Assembly: GCF_022201045.2 (NCBI RefSeq)
Contig: NC_068560.1
Coordinates: forward strand, 31,513,501 to 31,577,500
DNA: 64,000 nucleotides
Direction of reading: 5' to 3'
Source: Citrus sinensis
Taxonomy: Eukaryota > Streptophyta > Magnoliopsida > Sapindales > Rutaceae
The notes beneath the pieces were generated by a model, which was not told where the DNA came from, made no database searches, and worked only from the letters and a program-made list of their open reading frames with translations. Below, in pieces: positions 61,421 to 64,000 of this stretch (positions are counted from its first letter, which is position 1; the number at the start of each line of letters is the position of its first letter). The translations under genes were made by a program, and so were the position numbers.

Positions 61421-63560
61421 TGTAGGAGTTTATTTTATTCTTTAATTATTAAATAAAAACAGTCTTCTCTTTTTCAAAATGTAAGTAGAGTAGACACCCT
61501 TCGAATATTAAAAAAAAAAATACAAATAGTTATTATTTTTCAAGAAGTAAAAATTATATGTCTAGGGATTTTATTCTTAGACTGGACTTCGAATAAGACA
61601 TATAGAACCAACTCTTAATTGACTTCCAATGCATTTATTACCACATGCATTCTCAAGTTTATTTTAACTTCTAATTAATGTCTTTAAATCAATCTGCCAA
61701 ACTTTTTAATTGTTTGAGAAACAATGCCAGAACGCAGCACAACAACTTTAGTTTTGTTTCTCCATGGGTTTAAATTATTATTTTTACAAAAAAAAAACAA
61801 AAAACAAAAATAATTTAATCACCTTTCGTTCTTTCAAATTGACATATTTATACATCTCATTAGATCTTTTTTGTGAGATTATCATTCGAGTAATGCTAAC
61901 AGTTACAAAAGAGAAGTGCCGTTTCAAACGTGTCGGGGGATGGTGAAAGATATTGATTCTAGATTGAATAACAATACGGAATTTTTTTGCCTGATCGATC
62001 AATTTCGGCATGATCATCACTTCAACGGGAATCTGATTTTTATTTGATTGGGCAGTGCAGCTGTCTTGATTACGAGTGTTCAAACGTGGGAGTATACTGC
62101 GGGGACAGGTATATATCTTGTCCTGGTTGCCGAACAATTGAGAGGATAAATATATTCTAATCAATTTTCGTAAAATTTGGACTTCAGCTAGCATATAAAG
62201 AGAGATTTCGTACTTTCTTAATATCATTATCTTATACATCTATGTTACAATTTTTTTTTATAAAAAAAAAAAACGTGTCACATTATTGAACTATCCATGT
62301 TATAATCCAATTCAGTATAAAATCTCATGCTTTTTTTTTTTTAAATAAAAAGCTTCAATACACTGTGTAATCTTTTTTTCTTTTTTTTTTAATAAAAACA
62401 AAGTTGAAAAGCGTGACCTCCGCCGATTGCCAATTTTTCTTGCATGGAAAATGCTTCAAACTTTGAGTGGCTTCCACTTTGTATTCAACATTTGGTGAAT
62501 CTATCTAAATGTAAAAAAATAAAATAAAATAAAACGGGTGTGTGTGTGTATAAAATAGGCATGAGATATATAGAATATTAAAAGATACATTGCACGAATC
62601 ATAACACCAACATAATTATAAATTTTAATAGATTTTTGATAATTAGGGATGTTAATTTTATATGTGGGTATTCGATTTGAACGGGTATCCTGAACGAATA
62701 AGATTACTTTTTATTATATTTGTATTTGTCCTACCTTCATATTAAATCTAAAAGCTTATTTTTAATTTAATCAATTAAACCAATTTAGCTAATATGCTTT
62801 CACAATACTGTAATGCAATATAATATAATTTATATATTATTATTTAATAATTATTTAAGTTAATTAAAACTTAATTTCAAGATGGAAACCACAAGAAGAA
62901 AAATATTGATGTTAGAACAAGAAATCCTTTGGTGAAAATCATCACTTATAATTCAGGAATATTCATGTTATATTACCAAGAATTAATAACAAAATATGCA
63001 AAAGCGTATTTGAATGCATAATGCGTAATTGCCCCTGAAGTCGTGTAGTTGGCCTTCCAAATCAAAACATTTTTCTATAGAATTCTTTAAGTTTCTCTGT
63101 GTTCTTTTTTTGATGGAATATCAAAAAGAATAAAATGATATGTATGATCTGAGGACCATGACTACTTATATAGATAACTTTTTCTATTATCTTTAGATAT
63201 TTTTATTTCGGCTAATCATAGAAATAGAAATTACCCTTAATTCTTTACATATTAAAGGTCCACACCCTATCAGATACATTAAAGTTTATATTACTGAAAA
63301 CCTTAATAAATCACTTTTAATTGGGCTTAACCTTGTATTGACAGATTGCAACACATAATTATTCACATTTAAACTCAACATTGGATTAAGGATCCAATAA
63401 TGATGGATTAAAATCTAAAAATTAATTCTTTAAAAACTAAACACTTATGGTCTGCACAATTATTTAATGAGAGATTTTTTAAAGACAAATTTCCTTCATT
63501 TTCTCATGATGTGATATGTATAAATCGAGCTAAACATCACATAGATAGTAAATAGTTTAT
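61421..63560. other. Intergenic, AT-rich, no gene seen
   Basis: Many A/T homopolymer runs (61510, 61790, 62260, 62335, 62385). A fragment near 62645-62700 (AGGGATGTTAATTTTATATG, then GAACGGGTATCC) resembles the end of a hAT-like repeat but has no partner within view. No exon found. Confidence 0.55.
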
Positions 63561-64000
63561 GAATTATGATTGATGTTAATTTTTAAAGTAATGATACAAC
63601 CACAAACTATTGTACAAATTTATTTTGTACAAACTAATTTGTAATTAACTCATTGATTGAATGGAAATACAAAATAATAAAAATAAATCATGTGATCCAA
63701 GAGATATTTAATCTAACTAATATAATGAATTATGATTGATGTTAATTTTTAAAGTAATGATACAACCACAAACTATTGTACAAATTTATTTTGTACAAAC
63801 TAATTTGTAATTAACTCATTGATTGAATGGAAATACAAAATAATAAAAATAAATCATGTGATCCAAGAGATATTTAATCTAACTAATATAATCAGTTTGT
63901 ATAAACTTATTTTGTACAAATTGATTTGGTATTAATTCATCGGTTGAATAAATATACAAAATAATAAAAATAAATCACGTGATCTAAGAGATATTTAATC
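63561..64000. repeat. Tandem array of MITE family A fragments (165-bp period)
   Basis: Two essentially identical 165-bp units start GAATTATGATTGATGTTAAT at 63561 and 63726. Each holds the left arm and middle of the family-A MITE (AGTAATGATACAACCACAAA, then TACAAATTTATTTTGTACAA). A third diverged unit starts near 63892 (CAGTTTGTATAAACTTATTT) and runs off the window. The right terminal repeat is not seen, so the array may continue to the right. Confidence 0.9.

Overview
The window is nuclear DNA of a flowering plant, almost certainly a eudicot. The genes have many short GT-AG introns in AT-rich sequence. Proteins are plant-specific or plastid/mitochondrion-targeted (a YjeF/PNPOx fusion enzyme, a tau-class GST, a P-class PPR protein, a purine permease, a MATE transporter). 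Between them lie MULE- and hAT-type DNA elements, a LINE, a tRNA-derived SINE head and a scrap of plastid DNA. Overall protein flavour suggests a woody rosid such as Citrus, but that is recall, not a search.

Layout. 1-69 may be the end of a gene that starts outside the window. 3650-9007 (-) is the 13-exon PPOX1/PDX3 gene for vitamin B6 salvage, flanked by two direct copies of a ~710-bp repeat. 10650-12884 (+) is a Bet1-like Qc-SNARE. 13224-14890 (-) is a family-61 glycosyltransferase. 15750-18387 (-) is the kinase PEPKR2. 18388-24631 has no host gene but carries transposable elements. 24632-28624 (+) is PUR7 (SAICAR synthetase). 30338-31202 (+) is a tau GST. 31617-33288 (-) is a PPR protein, head-to-head with a mitochondrial DnaJ (ATJ1 type, 33933-41396, +) whose last intron holds a hAT element. 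43767-45725 is a 5'-truncated LINE. 46097-48592 holds a tandem duplication split by a MITE, and a plastid ndhD fragment. 49590-51347 (-) is a purine permease. 52.6-54.1 kb is a candidate inverted-repeat element. 56942-60200 (+) is a MATE transporter gene with a one-base frameshift. The right edge is an array of MITE-derived repeats.

The genes are ordinary single-copy plant genes with no operon-like logic. The only suggestive arrangement is the divergent PPR/DnaJ pair, which shares a 644-bp intergenic region and may encode two mitochondrial proteins. Exon boundaries were built by hand from splice signals, reading-frame phase and remembered family sequence. In every model except the MATE gene the exon lengths sum to whole codons. 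I saw no system that looks undescribed. The most notable points are two competing 3' splice sites in the DnaJ gene that would switch a soluble C-terminus for a hydrophobic tail, the frameshifted MATE gene, MITE insertions that can be dated against duplicated empty sites, and two elements with shared palindromic ends.
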